Assembly: GCF_013410345.1 (NCBI RefSeq)
Contig: NZ_JACCFJ010000001.1
Span: 4,506,501-4,570,500, forward strand
Length of the DNA: 64,000 nt
Direction: 5' to 3'
Origin: Saccharopolyspora hordei
Lineage (GTDB): Bacteria > Actinomycetota > Actinomycetes > Mycobacteriales > Pseudonocardiaceae
Shown: positions 51,343 to 60,001 of the stretch, in pieces
Position numbering within the stretch: the stretch's first letter is position 1
How the letters are laid out: every line of letters begins with the position of its first letter
Notes under the pieces: generated by a model
Seen by the model: only the letters and a program-made list of their open reading frames with translations
Database searches by the model: none
What the model was told of the DNA's origin: nothing
Program-made: the position numbers and the translations under genes

Positions 51343-52290
51343 TCAGGCGCGGCTGGCCGCCGCCTCCTCGGGGAGCGGCTCCTCGTGGCGCTGCTCCGGG
51401 ACGTCGACCGGCTCGGTCGGCACCTGTCCGTTGTGGACGACCTCGGCGACGTAGCGCTCCGAGCTCTCGCTGGCCGCCCCCGTCTCGGTCGCGGTGAGGA
51501 ACGGCTCGGCCGCGGCCAGCACCTCGTGCGCGGCGCGGACCCGCTGCGCCAGGTCCTGGCGCATGCGCAGCATGGTCTCGGCGTACTCGTCGGCCCGCCG
51601 GATGCGCCGCTCCGCCTCCGCGGTGGCCTCGCGGACCCGCCGCTGCGCGGCCTCCCGGCTGGCCTGCTCGCGCTCGGCCATGATGCGCATCGCCTCTTCG
51701 CGGCGCGCCGCCATGGAGACCTCGAAGTCGTGCTCGACCTGGGTGCGCCGCTCCTCGGCCTCGGCGTCGAGCCGACGGCGGTGCTCCTCGGCCTCCTGCT
51801 TCATGGCCTGGACTTCCGCGCGGGTGCGGGCGAGCATCTCGTTGCGCTGCCGCTCGGACTGCCGCCGCCACTCGTCGGCCTCGGCGACCAGCTTCTCGTA
51901 GCGTTCGCGCAGCTCGGCCGCGGCCTGCTCGCTGCGCGCCCACTCGTGCTCGGCCGCTGCCTGCGCAGCGGCGACCACCTCGTTGGCTTCGTCGTGCGCG
52001 AGCCGGACCATCCGCCGCAAGCGGTCGCTGAGCGCGGACTCGTCGATCGGCGTGCGCGCCTGCTCGTCGAGCTGCTTCTTGAGCTCCTCGATCTCGGCGC
52101 GCGCCTGCTCCAGCTGCGCGGTCAGCTCAGCGACCTGGCTGAGCGCCGAATCCCGGTCCTCGGCGAGCATCCGGAGCTCGGTTTCGGTCTGCTGGATGTA
52201 GAACTTGACCTGCGATCGCCGGAATCCGTACCAGACTGTGTCGAAATCTGACTTCAGCGGCACCAATTCGCGGTCTTCGTTGTGCCCCAC
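51343..52290 (-). CDS. DivIVA/FilP-like coiled-coil protein
   Basis: A 315-residue protein. The N-terminal VPLKSDFDTVWYGFRRSQVK looks like the DivIVA lipid-binding segment. A long, almost unbroken coiled coil rich in Arg, Glu and Ala follows (about 40-270; for example MLAEDRDSALSQVAELTAQL, EAEERRTQVEHDFEVSMAAR). The tail is acidic. It resembles the Streptomyces FilP/Scy group of polar-growth coiled-coil proteins, often annotated as cellulose-binding proteins. A cytoskeletal or polar role is probable. GTG 52290 has GGTGGGG upstream; the frame extends to 52317. Confidence 0.82.
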   Translation of the reverse strand: MGHNEDRELVPLKSDFDTVWYGFRRSQVKFYIQQTETELRMLAEDRDSALSQVAELTAQLEQARAEIEELKKQLDEQARTPIDESALSDRLRRMVRLAHDEANEVVAAAQAAAEHEWARSEQAAAELRERYEKLVAEADEWRRQSERQRNEMLARTRAEVQAMKQEAEEHRRRLDAEAEERRTQVEHDFEVSMAARREEAMRIMAEREQASREAAQRRVREATAEAERRIRRADEYAETMLRMRQDLAQRVRAAHEVLAAAEPFLTATETGAASESSERYVAEVVHNGQVPTEPVDVPEQRHEEPLPEEAAASRA

Positions 52291-52561
52291 GGTCTCACCC
52301 CACCTGATGTCGATCAATCGTGCTGGGAGCGAGCCACGCCCCGACGCGGCAAGTTCCGTTGTACACCGGGGGAACGCACGGCGATGTGCTCCACCGGACT
52401 GAAACCGGCAGATCGGACGTCACGGCGCTGACGGTGCCACGGATCGCTGGCACCCATTCTTCACCTCCCGCGCGCGTAGATCAACAGCGCGGGATTCGGC
52501 GCAATGCAACGGACATCCGAACTTGACCGACCGGACACCCGGGGGAAAATGCCTGGCGGAA

Positions 52562-53137
52562 TCAGCTTTCCACGGGTCCGTCGAGCACCCTGCGGAACAC
52601 CATCTCGATCTCGTCTCGACTCGGCACCGATTCCCGGACGATCCCCTGCATCAGCAGGCCGCAGATCACCGCGGTCAGCGCCGCGCCGGTGGCCTCGTCG
52701 GTGTGGGCGGAGAACAGCTCGGCCATCGCGGTGTCCCACTCCTGGCTCACGTGGCGCAGCGCGGGCTTGTGCAGCGCGGCCACGTAGAGCTCGTGCTCGA
52801 CCGCGGTCTGCGCCCGGGCCGGGCCGAGGTAGTGCAGCACCAGGTCGGTCAGCGCGGCGGCCAGGTCGTCGTTGTCGGCCAGGCTCTCGGCCCAGCGCCG
52901 CAGGTGCGCCACGTCGTCGGCGGCGGCCTGCCGCAGGGCGCTGGCCAGCAGGTCGTCCAGGGTGGCGAAGTAGTAGGTGGTCGACCCCAGCGGGACACCG
53001 GCCTCGGCAGCGACCGCGCGGTGGGTGAGCTTGTCCACGCCGCGCTCGGCGACGACGGCGATCGCGGCGCGCGCGATGCGCTCGGGCCGGGCCGGGTCCT
53101 TCCGGCGGGCGGCGGGCGCGGGCTGCGTGGTCGACAT
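52562..53137 (-). CDS. TetR family transcriptional regulator (choline cluster)
   Basis: A 191-residue TetR regulator. The helix-turn-helix is RIARAAIAVVAERGVDKLTH, then RAVAAEAGVPLGSTTYYFAT (about 18-60). The C-terminal part is the effector domain. ATG 53137 has AGGAGGGA upstream. It is divergent from the betaine aldehyde dehydrogenase, permease and choline oxidase operon and is therefore its likely repressor, in the place of BetI. The dyad TGTACA-GA-TGTACA at 53314-53327 in the shared gap is a candidate operator. Confidence 0.88.
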   Translation of the reverse strand: MSTTQPAPAARRKDPARPERIARAAIAVVAERGVDKLTHRAVAAEAGVPLGSTTYYFATLDDLLASALRQAAADDVAHLRRWAESLADNDDLAAALTDLVLHYLGPARAQTAVEHELYVAALHKPALRHVSQEWDTAMAELFSAHTDEATGAALTAVICGLLMQGIVRESVPSRDEIEMVFRRVLDGPVES

Positions 53138-53616
53138 GCGCTTCGGCGTCCCTCCTGTGGCGTGGACCACTCCGCGGGCGGGCGAAGCGGATGACCATGT
53201 CCAGCCTGCCATGCCGGGGCGCCTGAACGATGCGGTCCACGTCACCGGAATCGCGTTCTGCCTGTTCGGAGCGCACTTTTCCGCTGGATGACCATCCGGC
53301 GAGGACCTCGAGATGTACAGATGTACACCAACGGTGTTAGGGTCTTCCGCAGCACTGAGACCGCTGACGCACCGGAGCCGAGGAATCGACCCGGCGCTGG
53401 AATTGGACGAAGACCGCGCACGGCCGCCACCGAATGCACCGCAGGAGGTGAAATCGCAGCACGGCGCGCCGACGCACCATTCGACGAATTCGCCCGGGTG
53501 CGGCGAGACGAATCGCGAGGCCAGTGCCCGCTCTCGCTGCAGTGATCACGCCGCGCAGTCGCGGCCGTGCGGTTCCAGCCCGGAATGCACGAATCAGACT
53601 TCACGGGGATACGAGC
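53138..53616. other. divergent intergenic region of the choline cluster
   Basis: No gene is supported in these 479 bases. They hold the TGTACA dyad at 53314-53327 and must contain both divergent promoters. The stretch is less GC-rich than its flanks, as promoter regions often are. Confidence 0.5.
53314..53327. promoter_or_regulatory. TGTACA-GA-TGTACA dyad, candidate TetR operator
   Basis: TGTACA occurs at 53314-53319 and again at 53322-53327. Since TGTACA is its own complement, the pair forms a 14-bp dyad with a two-base centre. It lies between the divergent tetR and aldehyde dehydrogenase genes. Confidence 0.5.
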
Positions 53617-55110
53617 ATGTCGCAAGCTGAGAATTCGGCCCCCACGCTGTTCATCGACGGCGAATGGGTGCGGGCCGCGGACGGCCGCGTCCGCGAGATC
53701 CGCTGTCCCGCCGACGGGACGCTGGTGGCCACCGTGGACGAGGCCGGGCGGGCCGACGCCGAGCGCGCCATCGCCGCAGCTCGCCGCACCTTCGACGAGG
53801 GCACGTGGGCGAGCAGCTCCGCGTGGGAGCGCGGGGACCTGCTGCTGCGGGTCAGCGACATCCTGAAGCGCGACAAGGCCGAGTTCGCCCGCGCCGAATC
53901 GCTCGACACCGGCAAGCGGCTGGTGGAGAGCGAGTACGACATGGACGACATCGCCGCCTGCTTCCGCTACTTCGGCAAGCTGGCCGGCACCGACGCGGGC
54001 CGGGTCGTCGACACCGGCTCGCCGGACTCGATCAGCCGCGTGCAGTACGAGCCGGTCGGCGTGTGCGGCATGATCACGCCCTGGAACTACCCGCTGCTGC
54101 AGGTGGCGTGGAAGGTCGCACCGGCCATCGCGGCGGGCGACACCTTCGTGCTCAAGCCCAGCGAGCTGACCCCCAGCACCGCGATCCTGCTGATGCGCGC
54201 GCTGCAGGAGGCCGGCCTGCCCGCCGGCGTCGGCAACCTCGTCCTGGGCACCGGCGCCGAGGTCGGCGCGGTGCTGTCCGAACACCCCGACGTGGACCTG
54301 ATCTCCTTCACCGGTGGCCTGCACACCGGCCGGAAGATCTCGGCCGCCGCGGCGCCGACGGTCAAGAAGGTCGCCCTGGAGCTGGGCGGCAAGAACCCGA
54401 ACGTCGTGTTCGCCGACGCCGACTTCGAGACCGCCGTGGACTACGCCCTGACCGCGGTGTTCCTGCACTCCGGCCAGGTGTGCTCGGCCGGTGCGCGGCT
54501 GATCGTGCAGGACGAGCTGCACGACGCGCTGGTGGACGAGATCGTGCGCCGCGCCGAGCAGATCCGCATCGGCGGTCCGTTCGACGAGGACGCCGAGACC
54601 GGTCCGCTGATCTCGGCCGCCCACCTGCAGAAGGTCGAGGACTACGTGGCCAAGTCCGTCGCCGAGGGCGCGGTGCTGCGCACCGGTGGCCGCCGCCCCG
54701 AGGGCGAGCGCTACGCCAACGGCCACTACTACCTGCCCACGGTGCTCGACGAGGTCGAGCAGGGCTCGTACGCGGTGACCGAGGAGTCCTTCGGCCCGGT
54801 GCTGACCGTGGAGCGCTTCTCCGACGAGGACGACGCGGTGCGCATCGCCAACGACACCCACTACGGCCTGGCCGGGGCGGTCTTCACCAGCGACCCCGCC
54901 AAGGCGCAGCGGGTCGCCAACCGGCTGCGGCACGGCACCGTCTGGATCAACGACTTCCACCCCTACCTGCCGCAGGCGGAGTGGGGCGGGTTCAAGCAGT
55001 CCGGCATCGGCCGGGAACTCGGCCGCGGCGGGCTCGGCGAGTACCAGGAGGCCAAGCACGTCTACCAGAACCTGCGGCCCGGCCCGCAGAACTGGTTCAC
55101 CGGCAAGTGA
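53617..55110 (+). CDS. betaine-aldehyde-type aldehyde dehydrogenase
   Basis: A 497-residue NAD-dependent aldehyde dehydrogenase. The cofactor segment is CGMITPWNYPLLQVAWKVAP. The catalytic Glu is in KKVALELGGKNPNVVFADAD, and the catalytic Cys in HSGQVCSAGARLIV. The C-terminal GFKQSGIGRELGRGGLGEY is standard. With choline oxidase and an APC permease downstream, the probable substrate is betaine aldehyde, giving glycine betaine. Since choline oxidase can do both steps, the enzyme may rescue escaping aldehyde. ATG 53617 follows GGGGAT. The permease gene starts 154 bases after its stop. Confidence 0.9.
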   Translation: MSQAENSAPTLFIDGEWVRAADGRVREIRCPADGTLVATVDEAGRADAERAIAAARRTFDEGTWASSSAWERGDLLLRVSDILKRDKAEFARAESLDTGKRLVESEYDMDDIAACFRYFGKLAGTDAGRVVDTGSPDSISRVQYEPVGVCGMITPWNYPLLQVAWKVAPAIAAGDTFVLKPSELTPSTAILLMRALQEAGLPAGVGNLVLGTGAEVGAVLSEHPDVDLISFTGGLHTGRKISAAAAPTVKKVALELGGKNPNVVFADADFETAVDYALTAVFLHSGQVCSAGARLIVQDELHDALVDEIVRRAEQIRIGGPFDEDAETGPLISAAHLQKVEDYVAKSVAEGAVLRTGGRRPEGERYANGHYYLPTVLDEVEQGSYAVTEESFGPVLTVERFSDEDDAVRIANDTHYGLAGAVFTSDPAKAQRVANRLRHGTVWINDFHPYLPQAEWGGFKQSGIGRELGRGGLGEYQEAKHVYQNLRPGPQNWFTGK

Positions 55111-55264
55111 GTGAGGTCCGTCGCTGCGGTGGTGTCCGGTCCACCGCAGCGACGGCCGCGCTGCCGCACGCGCCGCGCCAGCGAGTACGCGCGACGACAG
55201 CGACCACCCGGTCCAGCCCGCTCGCACCCGGCGGGCGGCGTTGACCGGGAAAGGAGTTCGGGGC

Positions 55265-56797
55265 ATGAGCGCGCCCAACTACGACGCCGAGCTCAACGAG
55301 TTCGGCTACACCAACAAACTGAAGAGGAGCCTCGGGGGTTTCCACACCTTCGCGGCCGGCATCAGCTACATCTCGGTGCTCACCGGCACCTTCCAACTGT
55401 CCTACTTCGGCTTGTCCCTCGGCGGACCCGCCTACTGGTGGTCGTGGCCGATCGTCTTCATCGGGCAGTTGCTCGTGGCGTTGAGCTTCGCCGAGCTGGC
55501 ATCCCGCTACCCGATCGCCGGCTCCGTCTACAACTGGGCGAAGAAGCTGGGCGGGCAGCACGTCGGCTGGTTGGCGGGCTGGATGATGCTGCTGGCCTCG
55601 ATCGTGTCGATCTCGGCCACCGCGCTGGCCTACCAGAACACCCTCCCCCAGATCTGGTCCGGGTTCCAGGTGGTCGGGGACAGCTCCAACAGCACCGACG
55701 CCGCGGTCAACGGCATCCTGCTGGCGCTGGTGCTGATCCTGTTCACCACGCTGGTCAACGCCTTCGGCGTCAAGCTGATGGCCCGCATCAACAGCAGCGG
55801 TGTGTTCATCGAGCTGATCGCCGCCGTGCTGCTGATCGTCGCGCTGGCGCTGGTCGCCGTGAACCCGCCGACCGTGGTGCTGGACACCAACGGCACCGAG
55901 AGCGCCTACGGCGGCAGCTACCTGACCGCGTTCCTGGTCGCCGGCATCGCCTCCTCGTACGTGATGTACGGCTTCGACACCGCCGCCTCGCTGGGCGAGG
56001 AGTCCATCGACCCGCACCGCAACGCGCCCAAGGCGATCCTGCGGGCGCTGATCGCCTCCTTCGTCCTCGGCGGCCTGATCATCCTGCTGGGCCTGATGGC
56101 CACCCGCGACTTCTCCGCGCCGGAGCTGAGCTCCAGCGGTCTGCAGTTCGTGCTCAACGACGCGCTGGGGCCGTTCATCGGCCGGTTGTTCCTGCTGGCC
56201 ATCTTCGTGGCGATCACGGTCTGCGTGCTGGCGGTGCACACCGCGGCCATCCGGATCGCCTTCGCCATGGCCCGCGACAACGCGCTGCCGGCGGGCAAGC
56301 TGCTGGCCCGCGTCAGCCCGCGGTTCCAGACTCCGGTGGTCCCCGCGATCGTCATCGGCGTGCTCGCGGTGGCGCTGCTGCTGGTCAACATCGGCCAGCC
56401 GCAGATCTTCACCGCGGTCACCAGCCTGGCGATCATCCTCATCTACATCTCGTACCTGCTGGTCACCGTGCCGATGCTGGTCGCGCGACTGCGCGGCAGG
56501 TGGAAGCCGGTCAAGGAGGAGGGCCGGTTCAGCCTCGGCAAGCTGGGGCTGCCGATCAACGTGCTGGCCGTGCTGTGGGGCGCCGGGATGACCATCAACC
56601 TCGCCTGGCCGCGCCGCGAGGTCTACAACGCCGAGCCGCCCTACCACTGGTACCTGCAGTACAGCTCGGTCCTGTTCGTCGGGATCGCGGCGGTTGCCGG
56701 ATTCGCGTACTACTGGTTCGTCCAGCGCCACAAGGTCGGCGTCCTGGCCGAGCACTCGTCCACTGCGGACGAGGACGAGACCATCCCGGTTGGCTGA
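55265..56797 (+). CDS. APC family permease, probable choline or related amine importer
   Basis: A 510-residue transporter with about 12 helices of the amino acid-polyamine-organocation superfamily. GGFHTFAAGISYISVLTGTF and SFAELASRYPIAGSVYNWAK mark the N-terminal half. SYVMYGFDTAASLGEESIDP and AFAMARDNALPAGKLLARVS mark the middle loops. GABA/choline permeases of fungi (HNM1/BAT1-type) belong to the same branch. AAAGGAG precedes ATG 55265. It lies between betaine aldehyde dehydrogenase and choline oxidase, so choline uptake is the natural inference. It ends 22 bases before the oxidase. Confidence 0.87.
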   Translation: MSAPNYDAELNEFGYTNKLKRSLGGFHTFAAGISYISVLTGTFQLSYFGLSLGGPAYWWSWPIVFIGQLLVALSFAELASRYPIAGSVYNWAKKLGGQHVGWLAGWMMLLASIVSISATALAYQNTLPQIWSGFQVVGDSSNSTDAAVNGILLALVLILFTTLVNAFGVKLMARINSSGVFIELIAAVLLIVALALVAVNPPTVVLDTNGTESAYGGSYLTAFLVAGIASSYVMYGFDTAASLGEESIDPHRNAPKAILRALIASFVLGGLIILLGLMATRDFSAPELSSSGLQFVLNDALGPFIGRLFLLAIFVAITVCVLAVHTAAIRIAFAMARDNALPAGKLLARVSPRFQTPVVPAIVIGVLAVALLLVNIGQPQIFTAVTSLAIILIYISYLLVTVPMLVARLRGRWKPVKEEGRFSLGKLGLPINVLAVLWGAGMTINLAWPRREVYNAEPPYHWYLQYSSVLFVGIAAVAGFAYYWFVQRHKVGVLAEHSSTADEDETIPVG

Positions 56798-56819
56798 GCA
56801 GAAACGGAGATTCGGACAC

Positions 56820-58367
56820 ATGACGGAACAGTTCGACTACGTGGTCGTCGGCGGCGGGAGCGCGGGTGCGGCCGTCGCGGCGCGGCTCTCCGAGGACCCG
56901 GACGTCACCGTCTGCCTGCTGGAGGCGGGCCCCTCGGACGTCGGCGACAAGGCGGTCCTGGAGCTCAAGCGCTGGATGGCGCTGCTGGAGTCCGGCTACG
57001 ACTGGGACTACCTGGTCGAACCGCAGGAGAACGGCAACTCCTTCATGCGGCACGCCCGGGCCCGGGTGCTCGGCGGCTGCTCCTCGCACAACTCCTGCAT
57101 CGCCTTCTGGGCGCCGGCCGAGGACCTCGACGAGTGGGAGTCGATGGGCTGCACCGGCTGGGGCGCCAAGGACGTCTTCCCGCTGTACCAGCGGCTGGAG
57201 AACAACGACGGGCCGGGCGACCACCACGGCCGCAGCGGCCCGGTCACCCTGCGCACCGTCCCGCCGAAGGACCCGTGCGGCGTCGCGCTGCTGCAGGCCT
57301 GTGAGCAGCAGGGCATCCCGACCACGCAGTTCAACTCCGGCAAGACCGTGGTGAACGGCGCCAACTGGTTCCAGATCAACGCCCGCGAGGACGGCACCCG
57401 CTCCTCGTCGTCGGTGTCCTACCTGCACCCGGTCCTGGACCGGCCGAACCTGGAGATCCGGACCAACGCGTGGGCCAAGAAGGTCGTCTTCGACGGCACC
57501 CGCGCCACCGGCGTGCAGTACCTGGACCCGGACCTGATCCACACCCGCACGGTGTCGACGCGCCGCGAGGTCGTGCTGTCCGCCGGTGCCATCGACACGC
57601 CGAAGCTGCTGATGCTGTCGGGCATCGGCCCGGCCGACCACCTGCGCGAGATCGGCATCGACGTGCTGGTCGACTCCCCCGGCGTCGGCTCCAACCTCCA
57701 GGACCACCCGGAGGGTGTGATCAGCTGGGAGGCCAAGAAGCCGATGGTCACCGACTCGACGCAGTGGTGGGAGATCGGCATCTTCACCACCACCGAGCCG
57801 GGCCTGGACCGGCCGGACCTGATGTTCCACTACGGGTCGGTGCCCTTCGACATGCACACCGTGCGGCAGGGCTACCCGACCTCGGAGAACAGCTTCTGCC
57901 TGACCCCGAACGTCACCCACGCCCGCTCGAAGGGCACGGTGCGGCTGCGCAGCCGCGACTTCCGGGACAAGCCGAAGGTCGACCCGCGGTACTTCACCGA
58001 CCCGCACGACATGCGGGTGATGACCGCCGGCATCAAGCTGGCCCGCGAGATCGTGGCGCAGCCGGCGATGCAGGAGTGGGCGGGCGCGGAGCTGTTCCCG
58101 GGCCCGGACGTGCAGACCGACGACGAGATCGCCGACTACATCAAGCGCACCCACAACACCGTCTACCACCCGGCGTGCACGGTGGCGATGGGTGCCGACG
58201 ACGACCAGAGCAAGCCGCTGGACGCGCGGCTGCGGGTCAAGGGCGTCCAGGGCCTGCGCGTCGCCGACGCCTCGGTGATGCCGTTCCTGGTCACGGTGAA
58301 CCCGAACATCACCACCATGGCGATCGGTGAGAAGTGCTCGGACATGGTGAAGGAAGACAACCGCTGA
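56820..58367 (+). CDS. codA: choline oxidase (GMC oxidoreductase)
   Basis: A 515-residue FAD-dependent GMC oxidoreductase that oxidises choline through betaine aldehyde to glycine betaine, using oxygen. It resembles Arthrobacter globiformis choline oxidase closely along its length. The FAD fold is FDYVVVGGGSAGAAVAARLS. The flavin-linking His is His90 in GGCSSHNSCIAFWAP. The substrate-binding Glu is Glu318 in STQWWEIGIF. The catalytic His450 (NTVYHPACTVAMG) and Asn494 (TVNPNITTM) are both present. All residues known to matter in the Arthrobacter enzyme are conserved. ATG 56820 is 22 bases after the permease stop. Choline oxidase is distinct from membrane BetA. Confidence 0.93.
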   Translation: MTEQFDYVVVGGGSAGAAVAARLSEDPDVTVCLLEAGPSDVGDKAVLELKRWMALLESGYDWDYLVEPQENGNSFMRHARARVLGGCSSHNSCIAFWAPAEDLDEWESMGCTGWGAKDVFPLYQRLENNDGPGDHHGRSGPVTLRTVPPKDPCGVALLQACEQQGIPTTQFNSGKTVVNGANWFQINAREDGTRSSSSVSYLHPVLDRPNLEIRTNAWAKKVVFDGTRATGVQYLDPDLIHTRTVSTRREVVLSAGAIDTPKLLMLSGIGPADHLREIGIDVLVDSPGVGSNLQDHPEGVISWEAKKPMVTDSTQWWEIGIFTTTEPGLDRPDLMFHYGSVPFDMHTVRQGYPTSENSFCLTPNVTHARSKGTVRLRSRDFRDKPKVDPRYFTDPHDMRVMTAGIKLAREIVAQPAMQEWAGAELFPGPDVQTDDEIADYIKRTHNTVYHPACTVAMGADDDQSKPLDARLRVKGVQGLRVADASVMPFLVTVNPNITTMAIGEKCSDMVKEDNR

Positions 58368-59001
58368 GCCGGGTGCGGGGCCCCGCACCCCGCAGCACCC
58401 GACGATCTCACCCGATCGATGCCGTCACCGGTGCTGTTCCCCGGGAGCAGCGTGGTGTTCGGTAGTTGTGAAGGCCCCTCCGGTCCCCCGCCCTGGAGGG
58501 GCCTTCACCCTTCCCGACGCGGCTTCAGCGCAGATCGGACATCCCGTCGCTCCGAGCGTCCCCGAGCGGAGCGGGTCACGTTCCCACCGCGGACAGGAGT
58601 CATCCCGCCGGGGTGCGCGCGGGGCAGGTCAGGTGGCCGGTGCACCGTTGTGTCCGCTTCGGCGCGTTCCCCGCGCGGCGACGTACGGGATCCCCCCCCC
58701 AGCGCCACGGCTCCGCGGTCAGCGCTGCGCGCTGCGGCGGACGAAGACCGCCACCGGGAGGAGGTCCGGGTCGAGCGGTGGTTCGCCGGACCGGCGGAGG
58801 TCACCTGCGACTGGACCGCCACCGCCTGGAAGTCCTCCGGCCTGCACACCGGGGCGGAGGGCCGGCCCGGGGCGGCAGTCCACCGAGGAGCTCATCGAGA
58901 AGGCCGGCCGGAAGATCCGCAGCGTCAACCGGGTCCGGAGCGGGTTCAGCCGGACGGCACAACGGCGGCGGGGCGTGCGCCCCGCCGCCGTGCTCGAGGG
59001 A
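58368..59001. other. gene-poor region after the choline oxidase gene
   Basis: About 630 bases with a clear terminator (58468-58508) and no supported gene. The stretch 58720-58970 has coding-like patches in shifting frames (DEDRHREEVRVERWFAGPAE, then STEELIEKAGRKIRSVNRVR), which may be the remains of a small gene. A run of nine or more C lies near 58690. I could not assign a family. Confidence 0.4.
58468..58508 (+). terminator. perfect 14-bp hairpin downstream of choline oxidase
   Basis: GTGAAGGCCCCTCC (58468-58481) and GGAGGGGCCTTCAC (58495-58508) pair without mismatch around a 13-base loop, about 100 bases after the choline oxidase stop. The GTGAAGG/CCTTCAC ends match those of the hairpin at 27551. 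Confidence 0.75.
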
Positions 59002-59637
59002 TCAGCCGATGGTCGTGGTCGTCAGGATCGGGTTGGGGTTGGGGAAGCAGCCTGACGGCACCTCGATGTCACCGATGATCGAGGACACCACCGCGGTGAA
59101 GGTGAGCCCCGGGTCGTCGTAGCTGGTGCCGTACAGCTTCGTCTCGATCGTGCCGGACTCACCGGCGGTGAGGTGCGCGGTCACGGTGGGCAGCTCGAAC
59201 TCCGCGCCGCCCGCGATCGGACCGTCCAGGTGCAGCGTGGCGATGTCGCCGTCCACGGTGAGGGTCGGCTCGTTCTCGCCGAGCCCGGAGCCGCCCTCCA
59301 GGTCGGCGGAGACGAACGTGGAGTTCTCCGGGATCGGGATCTTCAGGTCGATGCCCTCGATCTGCTGGACCGTGAAGCCGTTGACCTCGGAGGGGACGGT
59401 GTTCACGGCCGGGTCGATCACGATGTCCAGGGTGCCGCCGGGAGACACGGTCTCCGGGGCGGTGACGTCGGCGCTCTGCTGCAGGCTGAACTGCTGCTCG
59501 CCCACCGGGGAGTCGCCGGAGCAGTCGAAGTTGACGTCGAAGGCCGCAGCCAGGGCTTGGGGGGTGAACGCGAGCGCCGCGGCCGCGGTCAGGGCGACAG
59601 CAGTGGCAGCACGTCTGCCACGGAGCAGGGACGTCAT
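59002..59637 (-). CDS. secreted beta-rich protein of unknown function
   Basis: A 211-residue exported protein. The signal peptide is unmistakable (RAATAVALTAAAALAFTPQA, cleavage near residue 31). The mature part is beta-rich and Thr/Gly/Asp-rich (FDVNFDCSGDSPVGEQQFSL, then VTAPETVSPGGTLDIVIDPA) with two cysteines, near the start (FDCSG) and the end (PSGCF), likely joined. It resembles a group of actinobacterial secreted proteins without assigned function. No cell-wall anchor or catalytic motif is seen. ATG 59637 follows GAGGTGAGG. Confidence 0.82.
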   Translation of the reverse strand: MTSLLRGRRAATAVALTAAAALAFTPQALAAAFDVNFDCSGDSPVGEQQFSLQQSADVTAPETVSPGGTLDIVIDPAVNTVPSEVNGFTVQQIEGIDLKIPIPENSTFVSADLEGGSGLGENEPTLTVDGDIATLHLDGPIAGGAEFELPTVTAHLTAGESGTIETKLYGTSYDDPGLTFTAVVSSIIGDIEVPSGCFPNPNPILTTTTIG

Positions 59638-60001
59638 TGGCCTCACCTCGCAACTTCGGGGTCTGACAAGGGGGCCGCGCGGCGATCCGAATGCTTACCG
59701 ACGAGTAGGCACGGCGTCAACGCGCTCGTCGTTCCCACAATTCCCACCGGACACCCAGCGCTACCCGTGATCGTCCGCCGCGTCCCGCACAACCGCCTGC
59801 CGGATGAACGCCGTTGCGATGAACGAGGATCCGTCACCGCGAGTGCGCGACGCGCGGTGATCACCGCCCTGCCGTCGGGGTGGTTGCACGCTCACCCGGA
59901 GCGTGCCGGGCCGGTGAGCGTTGCCGCTGGTCCGAACGCAGTCCCCGGTGCACCCGTTGTGACGAGGCCGCGCGGTGCACCTCTCGGACAAGATGATCGG
60001 C
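59638..60001. other. intergenic region between divergent secreted protein and LLM genes
   Basis: No gene is supported in these 364 bases. A perfect 14-base dyad GCGGTGATCACCGC lies at 59854-59867, well placed for an operator. Confidence 0.45.

Noticed and set aside
58419-59122. Several overlapping plus-strand frames after choline oxidase
   Set aside because: They begin in or near the terminator hairpin, change frame where coding-like patches appear, and overlap the well-supported secreted protein gene.
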